From: Affinundibacterium seohonense
GTDB lineage: Bacteria > Pseudomonadota > Gammaproteobacteria > Burkholderiales > Burkholderiaceae_D
Direction of reading: 5' to 3'
Length of the DNA stretch: 64,000 nucleotides
Assembly (NCBI RefSeq): GCF_014284305.1
Contig: NZ_JACOFW010000001.1
Location: 124,001-188,000, forward strand
A program made the position numbers and the translations under genes. Of the stretch, positions 28,516 through 38,161 are shown piece by piece (the stretch's first letter is position 1; each line of letters starts with the position of its first letter). The notes beneath the pieces are model-generated. The model saw only the letters and a list, made by a program, of their open reading frames with translations. It searched no databases and was not told where the DNA came from.

Positions 28516-30279
28516 ATGAGTTCAGAACGACCGTCCGACCGTCAAACGGATCGCGGTGCAGACCGCAACACAGAGTACACAGGCGCGGAAATCCTCGTTA
28601 AGTGTCTCGCAGAAGAGGGCGTAGAGCATGTATTCGGCTATCCGGGTGGTGCAGTCCTTTATATCTATGACGCGATTTTTAATCAGCGTGAATTTCAACA
28701 CATACTAGTCCGTCACGAGCAGGCAGCAATTCATGCCGCTGATGCATATTCTCGCTCGTCCAATAAAGTTGGCGTCGCTTTGGTGACTTCCGGCCCTGGC
28801 GTGACGAATGCAGTGACAGGCTTGGCAACAGCTTACATGGATTCTATTCCCATGATCGTCATTTCTGGACAAGTTCCTAGCCATGCAATCGGCGAAGATG
28901 CGTTTCAGGAATGTGATACCGTGGGCATCACTCGTCCATGTGTAAAGCATAATTTCTTAGTGAAAGACGTGCGTGATTTGGCCGATACCGTGAAGAAGGC
29001 GTTCTTCATTGCGACTACAGGTCGTCCAGGTCCGGTATTGATTGATATCCCAAAAGATATTAGCAATCACAAAACTACGTATCACTATCCTAAAGAAATT
29101 GAAATGCGTTCTTATCGCCCAGTCGATAAAGGTCACGCAGGGCAAATTCGTAAAGCGGTTCAATTGCTGCTGCAAGCAGAGCGCCCAATGATTTACACCG
29201 GAGGCGGTGTAATTCTGGCAAACGCCGCACCAGAATTGAATAAATTAGTTGATCAATTAGGCTTTCCTGTTACCAATACACTGATGGGGCTGGGTGGCTA
29301 TCGCGCAGCTGACGATAAGTTCGTTGGTATGCCAGGTATGCATGGCACTTATGAAGCCAACATGGCGATGCAACACTGCGACGTGTTGATTGCGATCGGT
29401 GCGCGTTTTGATGACCGAGTGATCGGGAATCCTAAACATTTCGCTTCGCATCCGCGTAAGATTATTCACGTCGATATTGATCCTTCATCGATTTCTAAAC
29501 GCGTGAAAGTCGACATTCCTATCGTCGGTAATGTCAAAGACGTATTGGTTGAAATGCTCTCGCAGTTGGCTGCGTCTGATGCGAAACCAAACGCCAAACC
29601 TTTAGCAGACTGGTGGAAACAGATTAATAAGTGGCGTCAACAAGATTGTCTTGGCTATACAGATTCTTCCGAGATTATCAAGCCACAATCAATTATCCAA
29701 AAAGTGTGTGAAATCACCAAAGGTGATGCTTTCGTCACATCTGACGTTGGTCAACATCAAATGTGGGCGGCGCAGTACTACAAATTTAATCAACCACGTC
29801 GCTGGATTAATTCCGGCGGTTTGGGAACCATGGGAGTTGGCTTGCCATATGCGATGGGCGTACAGATGGCGAATCCTGACGCGACAGTCGCTTGTATTAC
29901 AGGCGAAGCATCAATCCAAATGTGCATCCAAGAGCTCGCAACCTGCAAGCAATATCATCTGACACCAAAAATCATTTTGTTGAATAACCGTGCGCTTGGC
30001 ATGGTTCGCCAGTGGCAACAAATTGATTATGCTGGTCGCTATGCGGAATCCTATATGGACTCTTTGCCTGACTTTACCAAATTGGTTGAAGCCTATGGAC
30101 ATGTCGGCATGAAGATTGAAAATCCTGCCGATGTGGATGGCGCATTGCAAGAAGCATTTGCCATGAAAGACAAGTTAGTGTTCATGAATTTCATTACAGA
30201 TCAAGATGAAAAAGTGTGGCCTATGGTGAAAGCCGGTAAAGGTCTGACTGAAATGCTGCTTGGTTCGGAGGATTTGTAA
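28516..30279 (+). CDS. ilvI: Acetolactate synthase large subunit
   Basis: Thiamine diphosphate enzyme for the first shared step of Ile and Val synthesis, 587 aa. GAEILVKCLAEEGVEHVFGYPGG starts the PYR domain; RHEQAAIHAADAY holds the catalytic Glu. GDAFVTSDVGQHQMWAAQYY and GEASIQMCIQELATC with LNNRALGMVRQWQ are the cofactor-binding domain. The frame is open to TTG 28456, but ATG 28516 has AAAGGAAATAAA before it. The stop overlaps the ilvH start by one base (TAATG), implying coupling of the two subunits. Confidence 0.96.
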   Translation: MSSERPSDRQTDRGADRNTEYTGAEILVKCLAEEGVEHVFGYPGGAVLYIYDAIFNQREFQHILVRHEQAAIHAADAYSRSSNKVGVALVTSGPGVTNAVTGLATAYMDSIPMIVISGQVPSHAIGEDAFQECDTVGITRPCVKHNFLVKDVRDLADTVKKAFFIATTGRPGPVLIDIPKDISNHKTTYHYPKEIEMRSYRPVDKGHAGQIRKAVQLLLQAERPMIYTGGGVILANAAPELNKLVDQLGFPVTNTLMGLGGYRAADDKFVGMPGMHGTYEANMAMQHCDVLIAIGARFDDRVIGNPKHFASHPRKIIHVDIDPSSISKRVKVDIPIVGNVKDVLVEMLSQLAASDAKPNAKPLADWWKQINKWRQQDCLGYTDSSEIIKPQSIIQKVCEITKGDAFVTSDVGQHQMWAAQYYKFNQPRRWINSGGLGTMGVGLPYAMGVQMANPDATVACITGEASIQMCIQELATCKQYHLTPKIILLNNRALGMVRQWQQIDYAGRYAESYMDSLPDFTKLVEAYGHVGMKIENPADVDGALQEAFAMKDKLVFMNFITDQDEKVWPMVKAGKGLTEMLLGSEDL

Positions 30280-30770
30280 TGCGACACATTATTTCCGTAT
30301 TGCTCGAAAACGAAGCGGGCGCCTTATCGCGTGTAGTGGGCTTATTCTCTGCACGTGGTTATAACATCGAAACTTTGACGGTTGCGCCTACCGAAGACGC
30401 AACGCTGTCACGTATGACTATCGTCACCACAGGTTCAGATGATGTGATTGAACAAATCACCAAACATTTGAATCGTTTGATTGAAGTGGTGAAAGTTGTC
30501 GACTTAACTGAAGGTGCGCATATTGAACGTGAGCTCATGCTCATCAAAGTGCGCGCAGTCGGTAAAGAACGTGAAGAGATGAAACGTACAGCGGATATTT
30601 TCCGCGGCCGTATCATCGACGTCACTGAAAAAAGCTACACCATAGAATTGACTGGTAACAAAGGAAAGCTCGATGCCTTTATCGATTCCATAGAACGTAC
30701 CGCGATTCTAGAAACAGTCCGTACCGGTGGTTCTGGTATTGGGCGTGGTGAACGCATCCTGAAAGTGTAA
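30279..30770 (+). CDS. ilvH: Acetolactate synthase regulatory subunit
   Basis: The 163-aa small subunit that gives valine feedback control. The N-terminal ACT domain (HIISVLLENEAGALSRVVGLFSARGYNIETLTV) and the C-terminal ferredoxin-like half (IDVTEKSYTIELTGNKGKLDAFI) are complete. It overlaps ilvI by one base and is followed, after a gap holding a dyad repeat, by ilvC. Confidence 0.97.
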   Translation: MRHIISVLLENEAGALSRVVGLFSARGYNIETLTVAPTEDATLSRMTIVTTGSDDVIEQITKHLNRLIEVVKVVDLTEGAHIERELMLIKVRAVGKEREEMKRTADIFRGRIIDVTEKSYTIELTGNKGKLDAFIDSIERTAILETVRTGGSGIGRGERILKV

Positions 30771-30793
30771 TCCGATTTAGCAGAAGAAGTAAA

Positions 30794-30861
30794 ACCGCGA
30801 AGGCGCAGAGGATACCGAGAATTGAAAGATTCTTCCTCCGTGCTCTCGGTGTCTCTGCGGT
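30794..30861. repeat. Imperfect long dyad repeat between ilvH and ilvC
   Basis: The left arm, ACCGCGAAGGCGCAGAGG then ATACCGAGA, and the right arm, TCTCGGTGTCTCTGCGGT, are near-complementary around a ~23-base centre. This wording (CGCAGAG...CCGAGA) recalls dispersed intergenic repeats of many bacterial genomes. It could fold as a long hairpin in the ilv mRNA. Copy number in this genome cannot be judged here. Confidence 0.7.
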
Positions 30862-30925
30862 CCAGATTAAAGCCAATGTTGGCGACTTAGTTTCAGTTTC
30901 GATTTTGAATAATTCAAATTTATAG

Positions 30926-31951
<1,026 letters not shown>

Positions 31952-31978
31952 TTTATTATTTTATCGCGGCATCATTCA

Positions 31979-32042
31979 GCGCACGCAAGTATGCGTGCGC
32001 TGCTCGAAGGCTAAAAGTCACCCGCAGGGGTGACTTTTTTTT
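31979..32042 (+). terminator. Two hairpins after ilvC, the second a terminator
   Basis: GCGCACGCA and TGCGTGCGC (31979-32000) pair around AGTA. Next, AAAAGTCACCC (32013-32023) and GGGTGACTTTT (32028-32038) pair and run into eight T residues. The latter should end the ilvIHC transcript. Confidence 0.85.
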
Positions 32043-32058
32043 CGCCTTCAAGTGCACT

Positions 32059-32100
32059 TGGATCGCGAAGAACAAGATGGTTGATCAATCGAAGAACTAA
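32059..32100 (+). pseudogene. Remnant of a second ilvC 3' end
   Basis: The 42 bases encode [13 protein letters not shown] plus stop, exactly the C-terminus of the intact ilvC at 31910-31951. The two copies differ at six codons and every difference is synonymous, including TGA against TAA. Homology stops abruptly at the Trp codon, and a separate terminator follows. This looks like the leftover tail of a diverged ilvC allele, not a recent duplication. Confidence 0.75.
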
Positions 32101-32123
32101 TCAGTTTGATTGAGTGTTAGCGT

Positions 32124-32153
32124 AAAAAAGCCGTCAATGTTGACGGCTTTTTT
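32124..32153. terminator. Bidirectional terminator between the ilvC remnant and moxR
   Basis: AAAAAAGCCGTCAA and TTGACGGCTTTTTT pair around a TG loop. It can serve the plus-strand ilv side and the minus-strand MoxR gene, whose stop lies 19 bp away. Confidence 0.9.
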
Positions 32154-32171
32154 AATGGTTAAAATTTGGTG

Positions 32172-33026
32172 TTAGCGATGATTTCGCGACATCATCATTA
32201 ATCGTTCAAATAAATGCACATCTTGTTCATTCTTTAAAAGCGCGCCATGTAACGGCGGAACGGTATTTTTATTTTCTTTGGAAAGTAAAGCTTCGGCGGG
32301 TATATCCTCCGCCAACAATAACTTGAGCCAGTCGATTAGCTCTGACGTCGATGGCTTCTTCTTGAGTCCATTGACTTCACGTAATTGATAGAATGCCTCT
32401 AATGCATTGTTGAGTAATTCAATTTTTAAATTCGGAAAATGTACATTAACAATCGCCTGCATCGTTTCTTTGTCTGGGAATTTAATGTAATGGAAGAAGC
32501 ACCGGCGTAAGAATGCGTCGGGCAATTCTTTTTCATTATTTGAGGTGATGATTACCAATGGTCTATGTTTGGTGCGTACCATTTGTCGCGTTTCATAAAC
32601 ATAAAATTCCATGCGATCCAATTCGCGCAATAAATCATTGGGAAATTCAATATCAGCTTTGTCGATTTCATCAATGAGCAAAACAACTGGCTCATCGGCA
32701 TTGAAGGCTTGCCACAACACGCCTTTGATTATGTAGTTGTGAATGTCTTTGACGCGCTCATCGCCCAATTGTGAATCACGTAAGCGTGAAACTGCGTCGT
32801 ATTCGTACAAGCCTTGTTGCGCCTTGGTAGTGGACTTGATATGCCACTGGAGCAGTGGCATGTCCAATGCAGCGGCCACTTCTTCTGCCAACATGGTCTT
32901 ACCTGTGCCTGGCTCACCCTTAATCAATAAAGGTCGTTGTAAAGTGAGTGCTGCATTGACCGCGAGTTTTAAGTCATCGGTAGCGACATAATTATCCGCA
33001 CCGTCAAAGCGTCGAGTATTTTTCAT
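32172..33026 (-). CDS. MoxR family AAA+ ATPase
   Basis: A 284-aa ATPase with Walker A GEPGTGKT (37-44), Walker B VVLLIDEIDKAD, sensor IITSNNEKELPDAFLRR and a C-terminal lid. MoxR proteins act as chaperones that insert cofactors or mature complexes, normally together with a VWA-domain protein encoded next door. Here the downstream side holds only a terminator and the ilvC tail, so the VWA partner is missing from its usual place. The two cytochrome c genes lie divergently upstream. Confidence 0.92.
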   Translation of the reverse strand: MKNTRRFDGADNYVATDDLKLAVNAALTLQRPLLIKGEPGTGKTMLAEEVAAALDMPLLQWHIKSTTKAQQGLYEYDAVSRLRDSQLGDERVKDIHNYIIKGVLWQAFNADEPVVLLIDEIDKADIEFPNDLLRELDRMEFYVYETRQMVRTKHRPLVIITSNNEKELPDAFLRRCFFHYIKFPDKETMQAIVNVHFPNLKIELLNNALEAFYQLREVNGLKKKPSTSELIDWLKLLLAEDIPAEALLSKENKNTVPPLHGALLKNEQDVHLFERLMMMSRNHR

Positions 33027-33302
33027 GAAAGTTAATTGCTGTTATTGCATTCGAAAAGATTGAGTCGTGAGTATAAACATAAAATCTTGTCAGGATGTCG
33101 GGCGAGGTGATTCTGGTAGTAAGCCTCGAATCGAGAAAGTTATAGAATTGTGTTTGCATATAACTTATTGAAATCTCTTAATGAAGGTAATTTGTGTCTG
33201 AAATGCACATGAAATTTGCGCAAAAATAATGGTTATCGGCTAAAATGCTGACTTCGATCAAATCGCAGTTTTGATTTTCCTGATTATTTTCTCTCAGCTA
33301 AT

Positions 33303-33623
33303 ATGAAAAAATTATTTGCTCTACTCGCTTTGGCGAGCGTCGCACAGGTCGCTGTGTCGGCTGAAGTTGTTGGTAACGCGAAAGCCGCAGAAAACAAAGT
33401 GGCGATGTGTATCGGTTGCCATGCGATCCCAGGTTATAAAGCTACTTTTCCTGAAGTGTATCAAGTGCCTATGATTGGTGGACAATCTGCAAAGTACATT
33501 GAAAACGCATTGAAAGCCTATCGTAAAGGCGATCGCAAGCATCCATCAATGCGCGGTATCGCAGGTAGCTTGAGCGATCAGGATATTGCTGATTTGGCTG
33601 CATACTACGCACAACAAAAATAA
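33303..33623 (+). CDS. Periplasmic monoheme cytochrome c (first of pair)
   Basis: A 106-aa class I cytochrome: signal peptide cleaved near VSA (19), haem site CIGCH (36-40), and candidate distal methionines in VPMIGG and SMRGIAG. KYIENALKAYRKG is the helix typical of cytochrome c4/c553-like domains. The second cytochrome gene follows after 12 bp, so the two probably make paired single-haem proteins. Confidence 0.9.
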   Translation: MKKLFALLALASVAQVAVSAEVVGNAKAAENKVAMCIGCHAIPGYKATFPEVYQVPMIGGQSAKYIENALKAYRKGDRKHPSMRGIAGSLSDQDIADLAAYYAQQK

Positions 33624-33635
33624 GCTGAGGATAAT

Positions 33636-33980
33636 ATGAAAAAAATCGCTTTAGTTGCTTTATCGCTGACATTCTCTGCTAGTGCATTTGCTGCTGGTAA
33701 CATCGAAGCAGGCAAGGTCGCTGCTGCAAAATTTAACTGTGCTTCATGCCACGGTGCAAATTACAACGAGCCAATTGACCCTAGTTACCCAAAGTTAGCG
33801 GGTCAACATAAAGATTATTTGGTTCACGCTTTGAAAGCTTATCAGCGTGGAGCTGTCGGTACTGCTGGTCGTAGTAATGCGATCATGGAAGCGCAGGCAA
33901 AAACATTGAGTAATGCTGATATTGAAAACATCTCAGCTTATTTTGCTAGCTTAAAAGGCAGTTTGGTTTTAAAGAAATAA
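33636..33980 (+). CDS. Periplasmic monoheme cytochrome c (second of pair)
   Basis: A 114-aa class I cytochrome with signal peptide ending AFAA, haem motif CASCH (35-39), the LAGQHKDYLVHALKAYQRG helix and a distal Met in AIMEAQ. It resembles its neighbour in layout; together they look like a cytochrome c4 split in two genes. GCTGAGGATAAT holds the ribosome-binding site. A strong terminator follows. Confidence 0.9.
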   Translation: MKKIALVALSLTFSASAFAAGNIEAGKVAAAKFNCASCHGANYNEPIDPSYPKLAGQHKDYLVHALKAYQRGAVGTAGRSNAIMEAQAKTLSNADIENISAYFASLKGSLVLKK

Positions 33981-33994
33981 AATCTGTTTTAAAT

Positions 33995-34025
33995 AAAAAA
34001 AGCCACGCATGTCGTGGCTTTTTTT
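33995..34025. terminator. Terminator between the cytochrome c and DUF1841 genes
   Basis: AAAAAAAGCCACG and CGTGGCTTTTTTT pair around a short loop. It serves the plus-strand cytochrome genes and, in reverse, the convergent DUF1841 gene. Confidence 0.9.
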
Positions 34026-34038
34026 ATTGGCAGCGCCC

Positions 34039-34470
34039 TTATTTTCCTGCTCGTTTCATTAATGAGGATAGGTAGGCTTCGCCATCTGGCGGGGTACCAT
34101 TTCGTTGCGAATTCCAAATCATTTCGCCCAAACAATCCATCATTTCGTGGTGCGCCTCATGGATGGAATTCTTTTTGTGTGCTAATGCTTCGTAAGCGAT
34201 ACGAACACCTTGAGGTTGATTAATTGTTACTTGTTCAGCAATGGTTAAGTGCATTGATAAGTGCAAAAATGGGTTGGTTTTGCCTGAATCGACACTATAG
34301 TTGCGTTGCAATGCCGCTTCGACATCGCCGAAGTCATCGGCATATTCGGGATGTTGAGAAATCCAGTCGGCTGCAATCGTTTCTAGCGGAGTGAGAATTT
34401 CTTTTGCATGATATTTGCGAAAGGTTTCGCAAAAAAAGCGGCGTACATCGTCTTGACTGGGATTAAACAT
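34039..34470 (-). CDS. DUF1841 family protein
   Basis: A 143-aa soluble protein with the DUF1841 pattern: MFNPSQDDVRRFFCETFRKY, NPFLHLSMHLTIAEQV and HEAHHEMMDCLGEMIWNSQRNG. The His cluster in the second half might bind metal, but that is only suggestive. The family is conserved in betaproteobacteria without an assigned role. Confidence 0.9.
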   Translation of the reverse strand: MFNPSQDDVRRFFCETFRKYHAKEILTPLETIAADWISQHPEYADDFGDVEAALQRNYSVDSGKTNPFLHLSMHLTIAEQVTINQPQGVRIAYEALAHKKNSIHEAHHEMMDCLGEMIWNSQRNGTPPDGEAYLSSLMKRAGK

Positions 34471-34625
34471 GTTTTACTTGGTCAGATATCTATTCGGAGT
34501 CTGATATTTTACTGGGAATCTGAGGTTGCCGTGGCCTCTGCTTGCTTGAGCGTCGTGCATGGTCAATGAAGGGAAATCTTTTTTCGGTTATGATCGCGAC
34601 TTCTTTTATGTAAAGTGATCCCATT

Positions 34626-35210
34626 ATGTTGAATCAAGAATCATTAGATTTGTTATTTTCTTCCGCCCGTACGCACAATGTTTGGCTAGATAAGCCCGTT
34701 AGCGACGAGCAAATTCAGGCGATTTACGATGCTATGAAATGGGCGCCAACCTCAGCAAATTCATGCCCAGCACGTTTTGTATTTGTAAAATCGGCAGAGC
34801 AAAAAGAAAAATTGGTTGATTGTATGTCGCCTGGTAACGCTGCAAAAACGCGTCAAGCGCCGGTGACTGTAATTATCGGTATGGATTTGGCTTTTTATGA
34901 AAAATTAATTAAGTTATTTCCACATGCGCCGGATGCTCGTTCTTGGTTTGAGGGTAATCAGGCAAATATTGAGGCAACGGCTTTCAGAAATTCGAGCTTA
35001 CAAGGCGCTTACATGATGATGGCTGCACGTGGCCTAGGTTTGGATTGTGGTCCTATGTCAGGATTTGATGCAGAAAAAATCAATGCTGCTTTTTTTGCTG
35101 ATACACCAGTGAAAGTCAATTTTGTTTGCAGTATTGGCTATGGTGATTCTGAAAAATTATTCCCGCGTTCACCACGCTTGGATTTTGATGAGGCTTGCCA
35201 AATCGTTTAA
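34626..35210 (+). CDS. Malonic semialdehyde reductase RutE-type nitroreductase
   Basis: A 194-aa FMN-dependent nitroreductase-fold protein close to Rut[20 protein letters not shown] at the start, [16 protein letters not shown] for FMN binding, and [22 protein letters not shown] near the end. RutE reduces malonic semialdehyde in uracil breakdown, but no rut operon is present, so the enzyme may clear toxic aldehydes more generally. Its terminator overlaps the 3' end of nth. Confidence 0.88.
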   Translation: MLNQESLDLLFSSARTHNVWLDKPVSDEQIQAIYDAMKWAPTSANSCPARFVFVKSAEQKEKLVDCMSPGNAAKTRQAPVTVIIGMDLAFYEKLIKLFPHAPDARSWFEGNQANIEATAFRNSSLQGAYMMMAARGLGLDCGPMSGFDAEKINAAFFADTPVKVNFVCSIGYGDSEKLFPRSPRLDFDEACQIV

Positions 35211-35259
35211 ATCGATCATCGCCTCAGTGCTTATCGATTTCATGTCGGTAAGCATCATC

Positions 35260-35299
35260 AAAAAGCGCTCTTACACATTTGTTGGTAAGGGCGTTTTTT
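35260..35299 (+). terminator. Terminator after the RutE-type gene
   Basis: AAAAAGCGCTCTTAC and GTAAGGGCGTTTTTT pair with one wobble around a 10-base loop. The hairpin lies partly inside the last codons of the convergent nth gene. Confidence 0.75.
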
Positions 35300-35918
35300 G
35301 TTTGAATTCACATAAATCAGCAATCATACAATTCCAGCACTTTGGTGTACGGGCGATGCAAGTGTAACGACCGTGCAAGATCAGCCAGTGATGGGCGTCG
35401 AGTTTGAAATCATTCGGTACAAACTTCAATAGTTTTTCTTCGACGATATCGACGTTTTTGCCCGGTGCGATGCGGGTACGATTGGAAACGCGGAAAATAT
35501 GCGTGTCTACCGCGATAGTCGGCTCTCCAAATGCCGTATTGAGGACGACATTCGCAGTTTTTCTACCAACGCCGGGTAGTGCCTCTAAAGCCTCGCGCGT
35601 GCGTGGTACTTCGCCTTGATGTTGTTCTAGCAAAATTCGACAAGTCTCGATGGCATTTTTCGCTTTGGTGCGAAATAGTCCTATTGTTTGTATGTAGGGA
35701 ATCAAGCCGTCAACACCTAAATCAAACATTTTCTGCGGTGTGTTCGCGACAGGATAAAGTCGTTTGGTCGCTTTGTTGACGGAGACGTCCGTCGCTTGGG
35801 CGGATAACAATACCGCAATCAATAGTTCAAACGGTGTAGTGTATTCAAGCTCTGTGGTTGGATGTGGATTTTGTGCTCGTAAGCGAGTAAAGATTTCTAA
35901 GCGTTTGTTGGCATTCAT
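35271..35918 (-). CDS. nth: Endonuclease III
   Basis: Base-excision repair glycosylase/AP lyase for oxidised pyrimidines, 215 aa. The helix-hairpin-helix LPGVGRKTANV includes catalytic Lys120, and Asp138 lies in AVDTH; both numbers match E. coli exactly. The 4Fe-4S cluster is bound by Cys187, Cys194, Cys197 and Cys203. It follows rsxB by 23 bp, an association seen widely (rnf-nth). Confidence 0.97.
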   Translation of the reverse strand: MNANKRLEIFTRLRAQNPHPTTELEYTTPFELLIAVLLSAQATDVSVNKATKRLYPVANTPQKMFDLGVDGLIPYIQTIGLFRTKAKNAIETCRILLEQHQGEVPRTREALEALPGVGRKTANVVLNTAFGEPTIAVDTHIFRVSNRTRIAPGKNVDIVEEKLLKFVPNDFKLDAHHWLILHGRYTCIARTPKCWNCMIADLCEFKQKTPLPTNV

Positions 35919-35941
35919 GAGAATTAAGTAATCTTTATCAA

Positions 35942-36613
35942 TTATTTGGCTTGCACTTCTTTTTTTGCGGTAGCGCGCAAGATGGCGTTAGCGATGACTT
36001 TCTTCTTGCGCTCTTTTTCGTCTAACTCTGCTTGCGTTTCTGCTGTTTCTAGTGACACGAGTTTAAGTTTTTCATGTGCTTTTGCGAGTAAGCGCTTTTC
36101 GTTTTCTTGCTTTTCCCGTATTAAGCGCATCTCTCTTTGATGGAAGCGTTGCTTGGCGCTGTCGGCTTGTTCTTGTGCCCAAGCTTGCCAACCAGTCGAC
36201 GTGCCTGAAGTTGGAATCATGGTGATGCAGTCGACAGGGCAGGGAGCTACACATAAATCGCAGCCAGTACATAGTTCTGGAATCACGGTATGCATTTGTT
36301 TGTTTGCGCCTATGATGGCATCGACTGGGCAGGCTTGTATGCAAAGTGTGCAGCCTATGCAGGCAGCTTCTTCAATAAAGGCGACGGTACGAGGCTTTTC
36401 CGCGCCATTGGCCGGATTCAATGGAATGCTTGTTTTGCCTAATAGCTTTGCGAGTCTGTTGATGCCTTCTTGCCCGCCCGGCGGACATTGATTGTAGTTA
36501 GCACTGCCATCAGCAATCGCATTGGCGTATGCCTGGCATGCGGGGTATCCACATTTTGTGCATTGTGTTTGCGGCAATAAATTATTGATTTGATCAGCGA
36601 GAGTCGATGCCAC
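35942..36613 (-). CDS. rsxB: RsxB/RnfB-type ferredoxin without membrane anchor
   Basis: A 223-aa iron-sulfur protein. Cys18, Cys21, Cys26 and Cys43 form the RnfB-type 4Fe-4S site, and [12 protein letters not shown] and [12 protein letters not shown] are two ferredoxin clusters. The N-terminal membrane helix of RnfB is absent, and the C-terminal ~85 residues are a charged, probably coiled-coil region. None of rnfA, C, D, G or E is nearby. It is a soluble stand-alone version, possibly supporting the adjacent cluster enzyme Nth. The start is GTG 36613. Confidence 0.88.
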   Translation of the reverse strand: MASTLADQINNLLPQTQCTKCGYPACQAYANAIADGSANYNQCPPGGQEGINRLAKLLGKTSIPLNPANGAEKPRTVAFIEEAACIGCTLCIQACPVDAIIGANKQMHTVIPELCTGCDLCVAPCPVDCITMIPTSGTSTGWQAWAQEQADSAKQRFHQREMRLIREKQENEKRLLAKAHEKLKLVSLETAETQAELDEKERKKKVIANAILRATAKKEVQAK

Positions 36614-36985
36614 GGCTTTTGAGTTCTTTGAACGAGAAAGGCTGCATTATCCGCGCAAAGGTGAGGCTGGACAATAAACGCAGGGCATTTTTCTTGTAAA
36701 ATTTTGTAGTTTTGCTCTTTGTTTGTGCAATCGAATCGCTGCTAAAAAACGAAAAGTACTTTTTGGAAAGAATTCGACGATTGCCTGTGGGCGTCGTTTG
36801 CGCTATAATTCGAGGGTTTAGCTTATTCAAATCTCGTCGTAGCGCATATCCAAAAAAAATCACTCTCTACTTTGATTGTTTCTCATTCTCCGGATAGCGC
36901 TCTGTTATTAAAGCGGTGTTCTGAGAACAGCAAGTAACGATCGATGTTTTGGCGCGCAACGGCGGTAACACTACAGGAGTTGCCC
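36614..36985. promoter_or_regulatory. carAB control region
   Basis: TTGCCT (36781-36786) and a perfect TATAAT (36804-36809) are 17 bp apart, a near-consensus promoter. A leader of about 170 bases follows, with the inverted repeat TGTTCTGAGAACA. No terminator or leader peptide rich in Arg codons is seen, so I find no attenuator here. The rest of the gap is AT-rich and holds no gene. Confidence 0.75.
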
Positions 36986-38161
36986 TTGCTGCCCATTCCG
37001 CAGTCCTTAAGTACCAATCCCGATACCGTCGCTATTCTTGCCCTCGCTGATGGCACGATTTTTACGGGCGTATCCATTGGCGCCACTGGTCAGACGATCG
37101 GTGAAGTTGTTTTCAATACCTCCATGACTGGTTATCAAGAAATCTTGACTGACCCTAGTTATAGTTCCCAAATCGTCACTTTGACTTATCCGCACATCGG
37201 TAATACAGGCGTGAATGCGGAAGACGTCGAATCCGACAAAATTCATGCCGCTGGTTTGATCATCAAAGATCTGCCTTTGCTGGTGTCGAATTTCCGTTCT
37301 GAGCAGTCTTTGTCGGAATATCTGAAATCACAAGACATCGTTGCTATCGCGGGTATCGATACGCGCAAATTGACACGTATCTTGCGTGAAAAAGGTGCGC
37401 AGGGTGGTGCGATTTTGGTAGGCAAAGATGCTGCAAAAGCTTTGGAATTGGCGGAATCCTTTCCCGGCTTGTCCGGTATGGATCTGGCGAAAGTGGTTTC
37501 AGTGGCTAAGTCCTACGAATGGACAGAAGCTGAATGGAAACTCGGTCAAGGTTACGGCAAATTAAGTAATCCAGAATTCCACGTGGTGGCTTTTGACTTC
37601 GGCGTGAAACGCAATATTCTGCGTATGTTGGCAGAGCGCGGTTGCAAAGTAACCGTCTTGCCAGCGCAATCGACGGCGGCAGATGTGTTGGCATTGAATC
37701 CTGATGGTGTGTTCTTGTCGAATGGCCCAGGCGATCCAGAACCATGTGATTATGCGATCGCAGCGGCTAAAGAATTGATTGAAAAAGGTATTCCGACTTT
37801 TGGTATTTGCTTAGGTCATCAGATCATGGCTTTGGCGTCTGGCGCAAAAACTTTGAAGATGAAGTTTGGTCATCATGGCGCGAATCATCCTGTACAAGAT
37901 CTCGATACCAAACAAGTGTTGATCACTTCACAAAATCATGGTTTTGCAGTGGATGCAGCGTCTTTGCCTGATAACTGCCGTGTTACCCATGTGTCTTTGT
38001 TTGACGGTTCTTTGCAAGGCTTTGCCCGTACAGACAAACCAGCATTTTGTTTCCAAGGTCATCCTGAAGCTTCACCAGGACCGCATGATATTGCCTACCT
38101 GTTTGATCGTTTCACGTCACTGATGAAGACCGCAAAGTTGGAGAAGAACACAAATGCCTAA
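36986..38161 (+). CDS. carA: Carbamoyl-phosphate synthase small (glutaminase) subunit
   Basis: The class I amidotransferase subunit that feeds ammonia to Car[15 protein letters not shown] carries the nucleophilic Cys, and GHPEASPGP the His/Glu pair; [18 protein letters not shown] is the N-terminal domain signature. The frame opens at ATG 36944, but TTG 36986, six bases after AGGAG, gives MLPIPQS, similar to the MLP start of Burkholderiales homologues, so I prefer it (391 aa). The last eight bases overlap carB. Confidence 0.95.
   Translation: MLPIPQSLSTNPDTVAILALADGTIFTGVSIGATGQTIGEVVFNTSMTGYQEILTDPSYSSQIVTLTYPHIGNTGVNAEDVESDKIHAAGLIIKDLPLLVSNFRSEQSLSEYLKSQDIVAIAGIDTRKLTRILREKGAQGGAILVGKDAAKALELAESFPGLSGMDLAKVVSVAKSYEWTEAEWKLGQGYGKLSNPEFHVVAFDFGVKRNILRMLAERGCKVTVLPAQSTAADVLALNPDGVFLSNGPGDPEPCDYAIAAAKELIEKGIPTFGICLGHQIMALASGAKTLKMKFGHHGANHPVQDLDTKQVLITSQNHGFAVDAASLPDNCRVTHVSLFDGSLQGFARTDKPAFCFQGHPEASPGPHDIAYLFDRFTSLMKTAKLEKNTNA

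Noticed and set aside
36810-36985. Arginine or pyrimidine attenuator in the carAB leader
   Set aside because: No T-run terminator and no leader ORF with repeated Arg codons; the TGTTCTGAGAACA dyad alone is not enough.
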